From positions 2,862,501 through 2,926,500 of the forward strand of contig OZ026556.1 of the NCBI GenBank assembly GCA_964020155.1: a DNA stretch of 64,000 nucleotides, read 5' to 3'. Both the position numbers and the translations under genes were made by a program. Below are positions 36,927 through 52,287 of this stretch, piece by piece. Source of the stretch: Chondrilla cf. caribensis (taxonomy: Eukaryota; Porifera; Demospongiae; Chondrillida; Chondrillidae). The notes below the pieces were generated by a model that did no database searches, was not told the DNA's origin, and worked only from the letters and a program-made list of their open reading frames with translations. The first letter of the stretch is position 1; every line of letters begins with the position of its first letter.

Positions 36927-37727
36927 GCATTTTAATAGCCAAATGTAGCACGGCTGTGATAGGATGCACCATTAAGTAACCCCTACACTTTTTGTACTGG
37001 TCAATGGGTACTGCATGCACCTGCATGTGTCATATATATGCTGCCATTGTGGATGACTATTATAATAACTAGCAACTCCATCAGTGGAGTCAAGATCACA
37101 AAGAGTAGGAGAATATATCTAAAAGCCTGGACCATATATAATATTATATGGTTTTCATCAGAGAAAGAGGTAAAGCAGGGGTGTACATTGTATTGAGATT
37201 ATGTAGGCCAGGGACCTGCATGAGGGTATATATGAATGCTTTCATTGTAGACTCATCACAAATCATGCAGCTGCATATGGAAGACCTGTACAGGCTACAG
37301 AGGAAGTATGTGAATAACATTATTGTGAATTCTTGATGAAATACGTAGATGAATCTTATGCAATGAGAGAACTAGCTATCAGAGGTTATAGGAATCAATG
37401 CGAGTCTCTATAAGCTGTTGCTGTTGTCATAATAGTACTAGTACTAGTACTAGTGACTGGAGGCCTCCATTGGAAGTGCAGACATGGCAGATATCACCAA
37501 GTTCATTATGGGATTCATAATGTCATAATTATGTAACCCTGATAAGGTCATGCAAGGACATTCTAATAATAGCCACAATGAATAAGGGCTGCTGTCAAGA
37601 CTATACAGTATATTCTCTTGATCAGAAATACAGGTAAAGCAAACCCTTGATAATTCAACTCTCTTGGGGACACGATTATAATGATAGCAATCAAATAGGC
37701 ATTTCGGGTTGCGGAGTTTCCAACTGT
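36927..37727. other. Intergenic stretch without a recognisable gene
   Basis: Non-coding flank between the myosin 3' end and the Penelope-like element. It contains a short TAGTAC tandem (37,432-37,451) and no ORF that I can support. Confidence 0.6.
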
Positions 37728-37845
37728 TGTTGGGAAAACCCTTTCAGATTCAGGAGTGTTTAAAAACACAGTCTGGTGAAGAGAGTTCTTCATCTGGACG
37801 TTTCAACCCTGTGGGTGGTCTTCAGCAGTCAGGGTGCCTTGGGAG

Positions 37846-38256
37846 TTACCCTCCTTGAATAGGGTTTGGGCTTCCCACCAAGACACTTCCAGTCTCGTGA
37901 CTTCCGCTCCTTGGACCAACATAGGGGGTCCACGATCGATCCAAAAGTAGACCAGCATCAAGGTTCATCATGGGTCTTCTTTGCTGGATCTCAAGGGCCT
38001 CAAGGACCCTTCTTTTTCTCCAAATCTTCTCCCTTGCAAGGACCCTAGCTTCTTGCCAGTTGATGTTATGTGCAGTCTTCTGGACATGCACAGCAATTCC
38101 ATTCAGAGGATCCTTGCTCTTTACCACCCTCTTGAGTTCTGCCATACGAACCTTCAACGTCCTCCTGGTCTGATCAATGTAGGTAGCTGGGCAGTCTGCA
38201 CAGGGAATAGAGTATACAACAACCTTCACATCCAACATACCAGGTCTTCCTTTCAC
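37846..38256 (-). pseudogene. Penelope GIY-YIG endonuclease domain
   Basis: The frame reads VVVYSIPCADCPATYIDQT, the Penelope GIY-YIG signature with its conserved C-x2-C, followed by LKVRMAELKR and an H-x14-ARVLARE helix. The YIG motif is altered to YID. It is out of frame with the RT upstream. After ILMNLDAG-like sequence it runs into the element's terminal repeat. Confidence 0.8.
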
Positions 38257-39360
38257 TTTCGTGAGGGATTTCCTGAGGGTATTCTGGAGGTGAAAGTGGT
38301 GTGGATACCCAATGGCCTACACATTCTGCCAATCCTTTTGCTGACGCCCTTGATGTATGGTAGGAACATCCTGGGTTTCGGACGACCAGTACCGGGACCA
38401 TCTCGTCTCCTCTTCTTCCGCCGTCTTTTGAGTGTATGCCTGGGGTAGCTGTTTGCCATCAGAGCATTGTGGACATGCTTCAGTTCATCTGACAATGCAC
38501 TTCCCTTCTTGCAAGTCCGCTTTGCTCTGTGGCTTAGGCAATCCACAATACCAGACTTTACTTTTGGGTGGTGATGTGAGTCATAGAGGTAGCGGTCAGT
38601 GTGGGTCGGCTTTTTGTAAACACTGGTGGTTAACTTGTCTCCACCATGTTTCACATGGACATCGAGGAAAGGGATTGTCCCATCTTCTTCTCTCTCCATA
38701 GTGAAGCGGATGTCATCATGTTGACCATTCAGATGTTTCAGGAAGTTTTGTAGCTCACTGTCTCCACAATTCCACATTACAAATGTGTCATCAAAATAGC
38801 GAAACCACAGCAAGGGCTTAAGTGGGGCTGTCACCAGCACCCGAGACTTGAAGTTCTACATGTAGATGCAGGCTACGACTGGAGACAGTGGAGAACCCAT
38901 GGCCGCACCTTCAACCTGCTCATAAATGTTACCTCCAAAGTGAAAGTAGGTGGTGTTAAGACAAAGTCCGGTGAGTGAGACAATATCTGTAGGCAGCAAG
39001 ATCGTTCTGTCTCTTAGGGTGTCATCTTCTGCAAGCAGATCCTCAATAACCCTTAGAACATCACCAGTTGGCACCTTGGTGAATAGACTGACAACATCAA
39101 AACTCACCATGATGTCATTATGTTGAACATCAGTTGTCTCCAACTTCTTGACGAAGTCCTCACAGTCCTTGACGTAGGATGACGTGGTACCGACCAGAGG
39201 TTGTAGGATGTTGGCCAGGTGTTTGGCCAGTTTGTACATTGGGGAGTCGATGGAGGAGACGATCGGGCGAAGGGGAGTGTCTTTCTTGTGAATTTTTGGT
39301 AAGCCGAACAGCTGGGCTGGTGTGCTGTATTTGTTAGCCAGGGACTTCCTCTGTGTGGTG
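38253..39360 (-). pseudogene. Penelope-type reverse transcriptase, with stop
   Basis: Recognisable blocks in order are FGLPKIHKKDTPLRPIVSS, ILQPLVGTTSSYVKD, MVSFDVVSLFTKVP, EGAAMGSPLSPVVACIYM and the catalytic box WFRYFDDTFVMW, followed by IPFLDVHV and VYKKPTHTDRYLYDSHHH. A TAG stop at about 38,856 directly follows CIYM, where an acidic residue is usual, and the frame continues unchanged after it. The frame shifts before the endonuclease at about 38,253. This copy is inactive. Confidence 0.85.
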
Positions 39361-39968
39361 GAAAGCCACCTTTGTTTCGACCACTTTCAGTGCATCAGCT
39401 ACTTTCTTCTATTCATCTGGAAGACTGCACATAACATCAACTGGCAAGAAGCCAGGATCCTTGCAAGGGAGAACATTTGAGGAAAAAGTAGCATCCTAGG
39501 CTGAAGACGACCCACAGGGTTGAAACATCCAGATGAAGAACTCTCTTCACCAGACTGTGTTTTTAAACGCTCCTGAATCCGAAAGGATTTTCCCAACAAC
39601 ATAATGATAGTATTATGTTAGATTACAAAGTATGCTTTAGGTAGTATATACCTTGGAGCTAGGCATGGGACATACCCATAATAGCATAACACTCATAACA
39701 CAGATTCATGCACATATATACGTAACATTGTATGATATTCACAGTACGTACACATAATATGACATAATGCTCATAACACAGCACAGCATGATTTTAAAAT
39801 AAGAACTGGATCCACACAACATGTCTGAGTGAGTGTGTTGAGTTCCCATGTACATACATGCCTGAAATGTTTGCTTTGGTCATGATTCTTATCAACTGTC
39901 AAGAGTCTTGTGCAATTGAGCCATGTTAGAAATTAGGGTACGTTGAAACTATTCTCGAAAGTACATTA

Positions 39969-40147
39969 TACAGTGAATTCTCGTTAATCTACCACTACTT
40001 TATCCTATTAACCTATTAATCCACCACAATTTCCCAGTACCAATATAATATACAAACACCAATAAATATCCAGTTAATCCGCCCAACTTGTTAATCAACT
40101 ATTTTCTTTGAAAATGAATTGCGGCGGATTAACGAGTATTCACTGTA
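39969..40147. mobile_element. MITE, TIR TACAGTGAATNCTCGTTAATC
   Basis: A TA-bounded element of 179 bp. Left TACAGTGAATTCTCGTTAAT; right, reverse-complemented, TACAGTGAATACTCGTTAAT. The interior carries AATTTCCCAGTACCAAT and ACCAATAAATATCCAGTTAA, shared with 30,370-30,515. Confidence 0.85.
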
Positions 40148-40175
40148 CTGTACTCTCTCCCTATTGGTTCCTTGC

Positions 40176-40473
40176 ATGACAAGCACACTTATCTACGGAT
40201 TCATTGCCCACATAATATGCAGTGCATTCTTGTGTGTGTGGTCCTTGCCAGGATGTGGTATCACTATTCCCAGTTGTGGTTGTGCTTCAGTGTGGATTCC
40301 TCCTTTTAAGGATCTTGTGAATCATGTCGTTGTTTCCTGTCATGTATGCTTACCATAGTTGGCTACTTAATGACTTCACTCTACAGACAGGATTTACTTC
40401 ATTTCCATTTATGTACACTTGTGACGTTAATGAGATAACTCACGGTGTGAAATGCATGGGAACTGAACTTTGA
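40176..40473 (+). CDS. Tentative two-exon secreted six-cysteine ORF
   Basis: The product is not recognised. Exon 40176-40343 would start MTSTLIYGFIAHIICSAFLC, a hydrophobic leader ending near VWSLPG, followed by a segment with C-x6-C-x-C spacing. A 43-nt GT-AG intron joins exon 40387-40473, which adds TCDVNEITHGVKCMGTEL and a stop. The joined frame has 84 residues with six cysteines after the leader. Against it: the intron is very short, the start lies 28 bp after a MITE, no homology is known and no poly(A) signal is evident. It is reported because leader, cysteine spacing and in-phase splice sites coincide. Confidence 0.25.
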
Positions 40474-41436
40474 ACATGGCAAATTGGACAAGGATGTTGG
40501 ATTACAGTTTTAGAAGTTGTTCCTCAACTTTATTGCAAAATTAGCAAAGAGATGAAGTTACATGCAATATTAGCTGTACAAATCTAATACGTATTTTAAG
40601 CACATTAATAATATAGCATCTAATATATCAAATGAAACATCGGGGTAGATATTGACATGCCTATAAACATTTCTCCCAGTGTACATGTACGTCTGTAATA
40701 TCTTCATGTTCTGCAAAGTGCATGTAAGAGAATACTATGCTATCAATGAATGTACGTACTAACTTTGAATTCCCCCTTGTGTGGCCAATGTCCATTTTAA
40801 TGTACACATAAAATAATGTATTCACATATTTATATTATCATTCTTCTCCTTAACCTTTGGTTCTTCCAAAGTGTTTGGTCATCATATTTTGCTGATGCGT
40901 GTAAGTGTACCACCTGTGCTCCTTCATCAAAGGATCAGATGAGCATTGGCAACTCTACCTCAATGGTAGCTATAGAGAACACAGTGCAAGTTACAGGGCA
41001 CACAGAGCTTCAAGGCCACTACATGGAAGCAGGGATCAGAAATACTCAGTGTCTGTGAAGGTCATGGTCATTACAAGTGTCATGGACACATGTAGGGTCC
41101 CATACGTAGGTGGTAGAGTATACCTACCACATACTGTATACGCGTGTATTTAATGTATTAGATGCAACCAATAATATCTAGGCATGTCGTTCATCATTAA
41201 GTAAGCCAATAATCGAATCCATAACTTAAAAGTTTACACAGTATTAATTTTATGCAGGCGTATTATTACTATGCCTACACTGTTATCCTCCTTACCATCA
41301 CAAGCAATAGCCGATGTGAATCGCAAAATACAAGAGGCTATGAGAAGCGACAAGAAGTGACGTACTTATAAGTAATACAGTCCCAGCATAAAATTAATAA
41401 TCATTATAAGATAATATTCAAGAATTATTATGAAAA
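40474..41436. other. Intergenic stretch, no firm gene
   Basis: A GC-richer segment (40,900-41,110) is open in two plus frames, and AAT CGC AAA ATA CAA GAG at about 41,309 could be an exon end. Neither can be tied to a start, splice pair or known family. Confidence 0.4.
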
Positions 41437-41442
41437 TTTATT
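41437..41442 (-). promoter_or_regulatory. Poly(A) signal AATAAA of the cysteine-rich gene
   Basis: AATAAA on the minus strand, 44 bp downstream of the stop codon at 41,486. Its position supports the predicted last exon. Confidence 0.6.
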
Positions 41443-41485
41443 ATGTGTATATGAGTTCTATTGTATGTTCCATGGTCCTTGTGTT

Positions 41486-44652
<3,167 letters not shown>

Positions 44653-45923
44653 CTGAAGTTTGATAGGATGAATCTCTTATTCCCTTGACTCTGTTGTACG
44701 TATCTGTGTTCACTTCGGCTGACCTGTGTTCTTTATACAGCAGGTGTAGTGCCCAATATGGGCATCATTAATAATGAGTACTGTTGTAATGTTTCCTCAT
44801 GAGTCCAGGAAAGATCTTATTACTTCACACACTAAAGGAATTAGGATTATATGATATCATCTTGGGAAAGAATTCTGACAAAGGCATCCCTCAAGTAAAT
44901 GACTGCACAACACACAATATTCTGACATAACCTGGTATATACATACACACCACATATGTAGGACCTGCATTCTACTTATGCAATATACTCTCTTGTGCAT
45001 GCAAATTTATGGATTACATAAACAACACATACATGATAAATACATACTGTACATATTATGTACATTCTCTCATACGTACCCTACATAGATAGGGTGTTAT
45101 GTATAGATGTGTATGTGTATGAAATACATTATTATACATACGTACGTATATACCAACACAAAATCCCTCTACGTTGCCACATACACATCAGATTACATAG
45201 CTACAAATACCGTATGTAATATACGTATAATATAGAATAATGATATTATAATTGTAATTGCGGTATATCAACTTTGTACATTTAAACAAAAACATCACTC
45301 CTTCAGAATAGTTAAAAATAATCTAATTATTATTATGAAGTTGGTTAGTGGTTTGGCGACTGTTTATATCTCAGTATTGCTATGTGACAAATGGTCTTTC
45401 CAACATGAGATAATCTAATCATATATCTACATATACACATGTACAATTGTACCATGTACGTGCATGCACATAATAGTATTATCATTGCCGTTACATGCTA
45501 GCAGTAATCTCCTGCACGGGACACAATAAAGACAGTAGGTCATGTAGAAATACTGAACTTCATAAACCATGTTTAGAAACATACGTAGATCTATGCAGTT
45601 GACTTACAGATTTATACATACATTATTTCAAAATCATACATTCGTACGTACATAATGTATTACATATGTATTACAGGTAATAGCATGGGTCTATACTTGC
45701 ATCTTTGTGCAAAATGTCTATATAATTAACTGACAGCAATAAATGAAAATCTACATATGTGTATATATTACCCAGCTATCGGAGGCTAATCAAGTGTTCA
45801 TCATCTGCATGGGATGATACAACATACATATACGTATAATAAGTACGCACATAAGCAAGATGGTAATGCTTGTTTTGTACATTTTTAGCAGATTGTGAAT
45901 GTGTACACCCACGTACCTCAGAA
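44653..45923. other. Intergenic stretch with TACGTA-type simple sequence
   Basis: Between the cysteine-rich gene's start and the DNAI2 stop. Very AT-rich, with many TACGTA, ACATAC and ATGTAC words. No supported ORF or RNA gene. Confidence 0.6.
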
Positions 45924-48900
45924 TCATTTGCTCATCTTTTGCTCAGTTGTTTGGTCACCACTTTCTTCAGGTATAGGTGTTGGTTGATTCTTCTGCTGGG
46001 CTGCCTCAGCCCTCTTCCTTTCTTTGGTATCAAAATCAAGTTTATCTTGTTTGACCGAGGACCAAAAGTCATTCTCAGCTCTTTCCACTTGATCTTCTTC
46101 TTCATCCTCTTCCCTATAGGACAAGTACAATAATACACATCAATTTTTAGAAAAGTGTGTGGACTAGATAAATCCAACTAACCGATTACCACCTCCACCC
46201 GTAGCTGAGACACCCTGCTGTTTCATTTTCAGTTTCAGCTCTCGCTGTTTTGCTTCCAAAATCTTCTCACGCCTTACTTCACGCTCGAATATCTGAAAAT
46301 AATGTGAACAAATATACGTAGTGTGTTGTGTAGGGGTCAAAGGGGAAGTAACCCTCCCTTGAAGTTGTAAGTTATAAAGTCATTTTACTTGTACAAACAA
46401 AGAATAAAAAATAATGTGAAGTACGTACATAAATGTTTCTGGTCTCAATCATATGTACGTACATATTGTACTTTACAAATTTAAACAATGTACGTATGTA
46501 TGTATTTATACCTCATGTAAATTTCAACTCACAGCATTCACTAAAGTTTTCTCATTAGATTGTAATTGAGAAAATCCATTGGATAACTCCAGTACAGTAA
46601 GAGTCCCTTGCTGAGACCCAACAGCAACAAGTGACCCCATGCTATGGGCTCTTATGGACAGTAGTGGATCGTCACATACCTACACAACCAAAAGGAATAA
46701 ATTCCGTCAAAAGTGACAATACCACCAATTGGGATACATATGTATGTACGTATGTACGTATGTACCACATAATACATAAACACAATACACAAACCTGAAT
46801 TGACAGAGCAGGATTATTTTGCTTGAAACCAATATCCCATATGTCAACGCAGCCATTCATTTTTGTTACAAAGTACACAGCAGGTCTTGTAGGACTCCAG
46901 CATCCATCACTTAGTTCAACATCACTGTATCTGTAAGCAAGTACGCAAGTATGGACATATATTCACAATTATTACGTATTTATGTACAACGTATTGCTAT
47001 GGGATCCACCATAATTTAAAATTCTTTCGACTGTACATTCATAGGAACTCACAATGTTGTTTAGAGTAGTGCAGTAACCCCAGACATAACACTATCTATT
47101 AATATACCAAATATGGTTAAAAGTGGTTAGTGATGTACAGTCCAACTTGCTTAGCAAGTACATTGAAGGGCACACCAAATCTGTACTTCTTATCAGAGTT
47201 ACTCATAATCAGTACTGGTTGACATAGCATGCATGATCTAGGGACCGAGTGAAGTGCACTCACTAACTAAAAATATGTACTAACCCTGGTACATACTAAG
47301 CACATTACACTGTACATACATACCTTGTCCACATTACAGCTGATTCCTTGGCATCCTCGGACCAAACCTGTGTACAAAATAGCACATTTGTACGTACGTA
47401 AGTGTTCATGTTGAATAACTCAAAGCACCAAAACTATTGTACGTACATTAGCACAATATTGCATATACGTACATACAGTACGTCTGTATGTACGTATAAT
47501 ACCTACGTAGATACGTACAGACATATTTTATGTGTGTACAATTGCATATGTACATACATACGTATGTACATACGTATGTACGTACTTACATAAAACATTA
47601 GACAAACACAAACACACGTGGCATGTGCACATTTATTTATCAATCAATTTACCCGAGCCATCCAGTCACTGACAGACAAAAACTGCTTAGGGAAAAATGA
47701 ATTCCTCTACAGTAGAGATAAATAGAACAGAACAATGGTCAAACAAATACATGCTATCTTAAACTGATCATGCTACGTATATTACTCTATTGCTATTACG
47801 GGGTATTTGTATATCAAATCATGCTATCGTGGCTATCACTAAAACTTGATACTGCATACTCTGGTGGCACTCACCACACACCTGCAGCTTCAATCACGCA
47901 TTTGTGAATACATACGTACATATGTATGTATGTGGGGGCACATATTCAAAAATGGAATACGTACGTACATACAGTAAGTATGCACACACGTACCTGTAGA
48001 GCATATATAGGACCCAGAGCACCAGAAAAGGAGTTTGTTATCTTGTCCTGTTGTGTTTTTGCCTTCCGGTTACAAAGCAAAACCTGACCTTGCTCAGTGC
48101 CAACCATGAATTTAGTTGGCTGAAATCAATTAAAAAAAGAAGCATAAACAGTATGCAATTACACATGTATGTACAAAGTAGTGCTGGGACGATTAATCGA
48201 TTAATCGATTAATCAATTGATATTTATTTCTAATCTGATTATCGTTAATAGTGCAAGCAAATCGATTAATCACAGGAAGCAATTAAGTGAGTAGACCAGG
48301 AAGCCACCCCCACCTTATCACCCAAAACCTTCACTCCATGGGTTCAATTCCTTACTTTAAGAGTACATGACTTGTGAAAAGGGCTCTTTGGACTTCATTT
48401 CAAGTCAATTGGATGACTATTTAGTCTAATAAAGTGGGAGTGGTTTCCGGTTACGCCCACTTAATTACTTCCGGCGATTAATCAATTAATCAATCAGTTA
48501 CTGTGTGCTGATTATCGATTTGAAAATTTCAGCTGATTCCCAGCCCTAGTACAAAGGAATAGCCCACAATTAGGCACTGAACAGTAGTACGTTGATTACG
48601 TAAACACACCATTGTGGATTCAAAATCCAAAGAGATTCCGCCAAGCTTTACTTCACTGTCTTTTGGTTGCAAAAGCCAAGTTTCAACAGGATCAACAAGC
48701 TTGCGAATATCCCAAAGATAAACATAACCATCTGTGGACGCTGAGAATACATCAGATCCTGTGAAAGAAAAGGGAAAGGAAGTGAGCCAAGATAGAATTA
48801 CATAAATATATTCATTGCATTTCATTGGGCCTACAGGAAATGGTTCCCTCCAAATACAACTTATGGGGCTGGTCAAGTTACATACATACGTACTTCCTTT

Positions 48901-51601
48901 AATCAGAAAGTTTAATGCAGCATATAATACATTTGTTTCATCATAAAACATTTCTTTATGTTATCACCTAGGTGCGTATGTAATATTCTTTTATCATAGT
49001 GCTTCAGTTGGATCCAATGTAAGTACGTATGGTCAATAGCAACAAAATGATAGTTTATGACTGTGCACTATACTATTTAATGCACCTATCCAACACTTCT
49101 GGTATGTGTAGCCAGTTTAAACTAAACTAAAGTTTTCAAACTAAACCAGCTTGTCCTGGTTTCCTTCCTATTTCAAATACATACTTTTATTATTTTACTA
49201 TTTTCCATCTATCAGGTTGAACACGGCTGATCATTTCTCATTATTAAAATGAGATACATGTATTACCTGTCTTGGAAGATGGAAAAATAACTTTGTGGAC
49301 AGGATCCTTGTGGCTCCATTCCACTGGAGAAACTTCTGTTGGATATGATCCCTTCCTGGTATCAAACAATGCTAAAACAGTGAGATACAATTGCACAGTA
49401 ACGTTCACGTACATACAGGTGTGTTTTATCCTCCACAGGCAGGAATAAAAGAATGAGGAACACACAGATATGTATGTATATACATACGTAGGAATCTCAA
49501 GAGGACACACACATACATATGCCAGTGTATGTATTCTAATACATACATACGTACATATGTAAATATCACACTAATTGATTGCAAAACGATACACAACAGC
49601 TACATGAATACATCACGTGGTCTTTACACAAATTGAAATCACCCACAGATCAGGATATGTAAGCCCATAGACAAAATTAAACATGCCAGTTCCACATACA
49701 TGTGTCGAACTAAGGAATGGTAGTTTACAAACATACGTATATCTGTATGCACGTATGTGCAACGTAACATGCATATACATAATATGTGCACTCACATGAG
49801 TGCATTGGATCACAAAAACACCAAGTTGCACATATAAAATACATAAAAAGTCATATAAACACCTTACCTAATTGGCCATTATAGTATCCGCCAATCAAAA
49901 GATGTGGATCTTTAGGGTTGTATTCTATACACAGCATCGGAGATGATGACTTTAAAACTGTCTCAGGTGTGTTGGGATTAGCTACGTACATACAGGTGGA
50001 GAAATTAGATTCAAACACAAAATTTAAGATTCTGTAAAAAGTGAACTCACTAATATCCCATATGTATGATTGTGGGCTCATTCCGACAGGTGACCTTTGA
50101 AACTCAAGAATGGAATATGCAGCAGCCAATTTTTGTGCCCCATCAGGGTACCATGATATGTGTGAAACACTACGCTTCACATCATTGGGGTCCCTGAAAG
50201 GAAGTACGCACATAAAATGCTGACATGACCAAATGTAAAAACCAATTACTACCAGTCTAACTAATATCTAATATCTACATATGTATGTACGTACGTATGT
50301 ATGTGTAAACACCGTACATACGTATGTAAGTACATACAGTAATTATAATCATACATGTATGCATGTACATAGGCAATAAAATATGGTTGAAATTAAACGA
50401 TTGAAGTAAATAGTTCATTTGAAAAGAGCAACAGCTGTCGTGTGCAAAATTGAGCAAACATTTTAGATGTAGAAATATGTACAAATTTGTTACATCTTAG
50501 CCAATTGTTTCTTTCTGTGTTTTGCTTCGATTAGAATAAAGGAGATATTGGCTACATAATTAGTGAAAGTCTGAAAATTTTTAGTGCCAATTTGGTATTG
50601 TACTACATATAATATATACTTACTTACGTATTATGTGTAGCTACATGTTTGGTTACCTCCTTGGGATGTCAGTTTAAAACAGAAATAATGAACAAATACA
50701 ACCATTGTACGTGCATGTGCATATGTAATACAATACAGAATTTAGCCAGATAAGGGTGTATTGGTAGTAAATCGATACTGCGAAGAAAGCTGAATGTATT
50801 TTACATTTTACTCAGTATTAATTGCTTTTGAGCTACTATCCTCTAAACTAGAGTCATGGTCATTATTCTAGTCTCCAAGTGATATGTACTGTATGTGTTA
50901 GCTTGTTACCTCATAATGTTCACAGTTTTGGCAGATGATTCATGGCCAATGTTGTGTTTGACATCCGTGAAGTAGTCTCCATAGATATCAACTGCATTAT
51001 TCTGCTTTATAAAATGCTCCATGTCCTAAAAACACAAAAGAGCATAATGAACTGCTAACATCGGTCGAATATTTCTCACTGTACGTACTCGTCCTAAAGT
51101 CGTGATAGTTTGGATATATGCTTCATCTTTTTCCACCTTCTTTCGAAATCTAATAGTTTGTTCCACTTCAGCTGGGTTGATATCCTTGGGCCATCCGCCT
51201 TCGACGTGATTCAACCCTCGGTTTTCACATTCAAATCTCTCCGTATTAACCTACGTACGTATAAACACACAAGTAAGCAGAACAGGTCAAAAATCTGCAA
51301 ACAAAGAAACATCTAATTTTGCACGTATAAGCACGCCATCCAAGTAACCTGTTGATGGCATGGTTAATATGATTGCAATTGTCAATTAATTCGTTCTTAT
51401 GATCTACGTACAGTTTACCTCATGCTCAGAGAAATCATTGGAACATTGCAGAGCAAGATCACAAGGGTTTCGATCAATGAATTCTTTACGAAGGTCTTTT
51501 TCAGGTAAAATATCTGCCAAAATTTCAGCAGGTCTGTCAGTAAAATTGCACTGTCGACCAAAGTCTGCCCTCTTTTTTGTATAAACATACGTGATCTCCA
51601 T
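45924..51601 (-). CDS. DNAI2: Axonemal dynein intermediate chain 2
   Basis: Outer-arm dynein intermediate chain of motile cilia, a WD-repeat scaffold between heavy chains and doublet. Fourteen exons join in phase to 592 residues, close to the human protein. The N-terminus [20 protein letters not shown] and the block [20 protein letters not shown] are diagnostic. WD repeats follow ([41 protein letters not shown]). The C-terminus is charged and acidic ([13 protein letters not shown]). Exons: 51419-51601, 51089-51250, 50910-51025, 50051-50193, 49868-49981, 49267-49371, 48610-48758, 47994-48119, 47653-47706, 47324-47367, 46795-46930, 46533-46679, 46183-46292, 45924-46113. The gene is head-to-head with RPS2. 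It implies an organism with motile cilia or flagella. Confidence 0.97.
47136..47314. mobile_element. Second copy of the CAGTCCAACTTGCTTAG MITE
   Basis: The same element as 2,526-2,706, recognised by CAGTCCAACTTGCTTAG, ATCAGTACTGGTTGACATAG and GGGACCGAGTGAAGTG. It lies in a DNAI2 intron, ending 9 bp from the exon at 47,324. Confidence 0.8.
47440..47590. repeat. Dense TACGTA/ACATAC simple-sequence patch
   Basis: A DNAI2 intron made largely of GTAC, TACGTA, ACATAC and GTATGT words that can pair with each other. A similar patch lies at 50,275-50,360. These are the densest examples of a word that recurs across the window. Confidence 0.7.
48179..48548. mobile_element. hAT-type MITE with 8-bp target duplication
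   Basis: The ends TAGTGCTGGGA and TCCCAGCCCTA are inverted repeats. GTACAAAG flanks the element on both sides (48,171-48,178 and 48,549-48,556), an exact 8-bp duplication as made by hAT transposases. The interior is ATTAATCGATTAATC-rich. It lies in a DNAI2 intron. Confidence 0.9.
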
Positions 51602-52287
51602 CTTATCTGTTGCTAAGAAACGACGACCGGACACAATTCTATTTTCAATCCTAAATCTCAAAATCGAAACAGAATCCAGGAAGTGGACGACATCGCGTTC
51701 TGCGCATGCTCCGTACAGCAAGTTCACACACGTGGTTTTCAACTAAATCAGTAGGAGAGCTCCACGTAAGTTTGCTATTCATGTATGCGTTAAGTGACTA
51801 GATTATTTTGTATCAGTATGTTAACAGCGGAGAATAAAACTATGTATGAGGCAACAAGTATCGGTCTGATATTGTCCAGTGGAGTCATGGGGAGGTAAAA
51901 TTTCGAGTATCAGGTCCGTACCCCATGAGTGGAATTAATAGCGGATGGCGAGTTTGATGAAATTATCTTGTTTTAAAAGAAATATTCTGTCAGTTTAATC
52001 TCTGTGCCCCCCCCCCCCCCCCCCTCCACCGACAATACTGTATCAAATATGATCGGAAAAACAAACAAGATACCATTTTTTCGTAAATCTAATAATATAT
52101 CATACCATGCGTGTACGTCTGATTTGTATACTTACTGAAATGTATAAACATTAGCAAAGCTGTCTAACACCGACCAGGATTGCTCTTTACTTTTTAAGCA
52201 TGATGTGGCATTTTATGTTGAGTAAACTTGCTATACATGGTTACTGGTTGTGTCCTATTGTTTGACACTGTGTCTTGTCTTCTAGCA
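51602..52287. promoter_or_regulatory. Divergent DNAI2/RPS2 promoter and RPS2 5' UTR intron
   Basis: TGCGCATGC (51,701-51,709) is identical to the 9-mer in the AP5Z1/myosin promoter. CACGTG (51,729-51,734) is an E-box. A donor CAC|GTAAGT at 51,765/51,766 and an acceptor TCTAG at 52,281-52,285, three bases before the RPS2 ATG, suggest an RPS2 5' UTR intron of 520 bp, common in ribosomal protein genes. That intron contains an 18-C run at 52,007-52,024. Confidence 0.6.

Larger units (their letters stand above)
37728..39610 (-). mobile_element. Penelope-like element with inverted partial second copy
   Basis: The minus strand encodes, in order, a reverse transcriptase and a GIY-YIG endonuclease, the diagnostic layout of Penelope-like elements. 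About 100 bp at each end are inverted repeats (37,728-37,830 against 39,500-39,605). The similarity continues inward: 39,410-39,480, read on plus, repeats part of the endonuclease region (38,020-38,095). The right side is therefore a deleted copy in the opposite orientation, a common arrangement for these elements. The coding region is broken by a stop and a frameshift. Confidence 0.85.

Noticed and set aside
40816..41153. Two overlapping plus-strand ORFs (YFADACKCTTCAP... and GSDEHWQLYLNGSYREH...)
   Set aside because: Open in two frames with no start context, splice partner or recognisable family. Noted only as a GC-richer stretch.
48330..48350. GGGTTCAATTCC resembling a tRNA B box
   Set aside because: It lies inside the hAT-type MITE with no cloverleaf or A box at the right distance.
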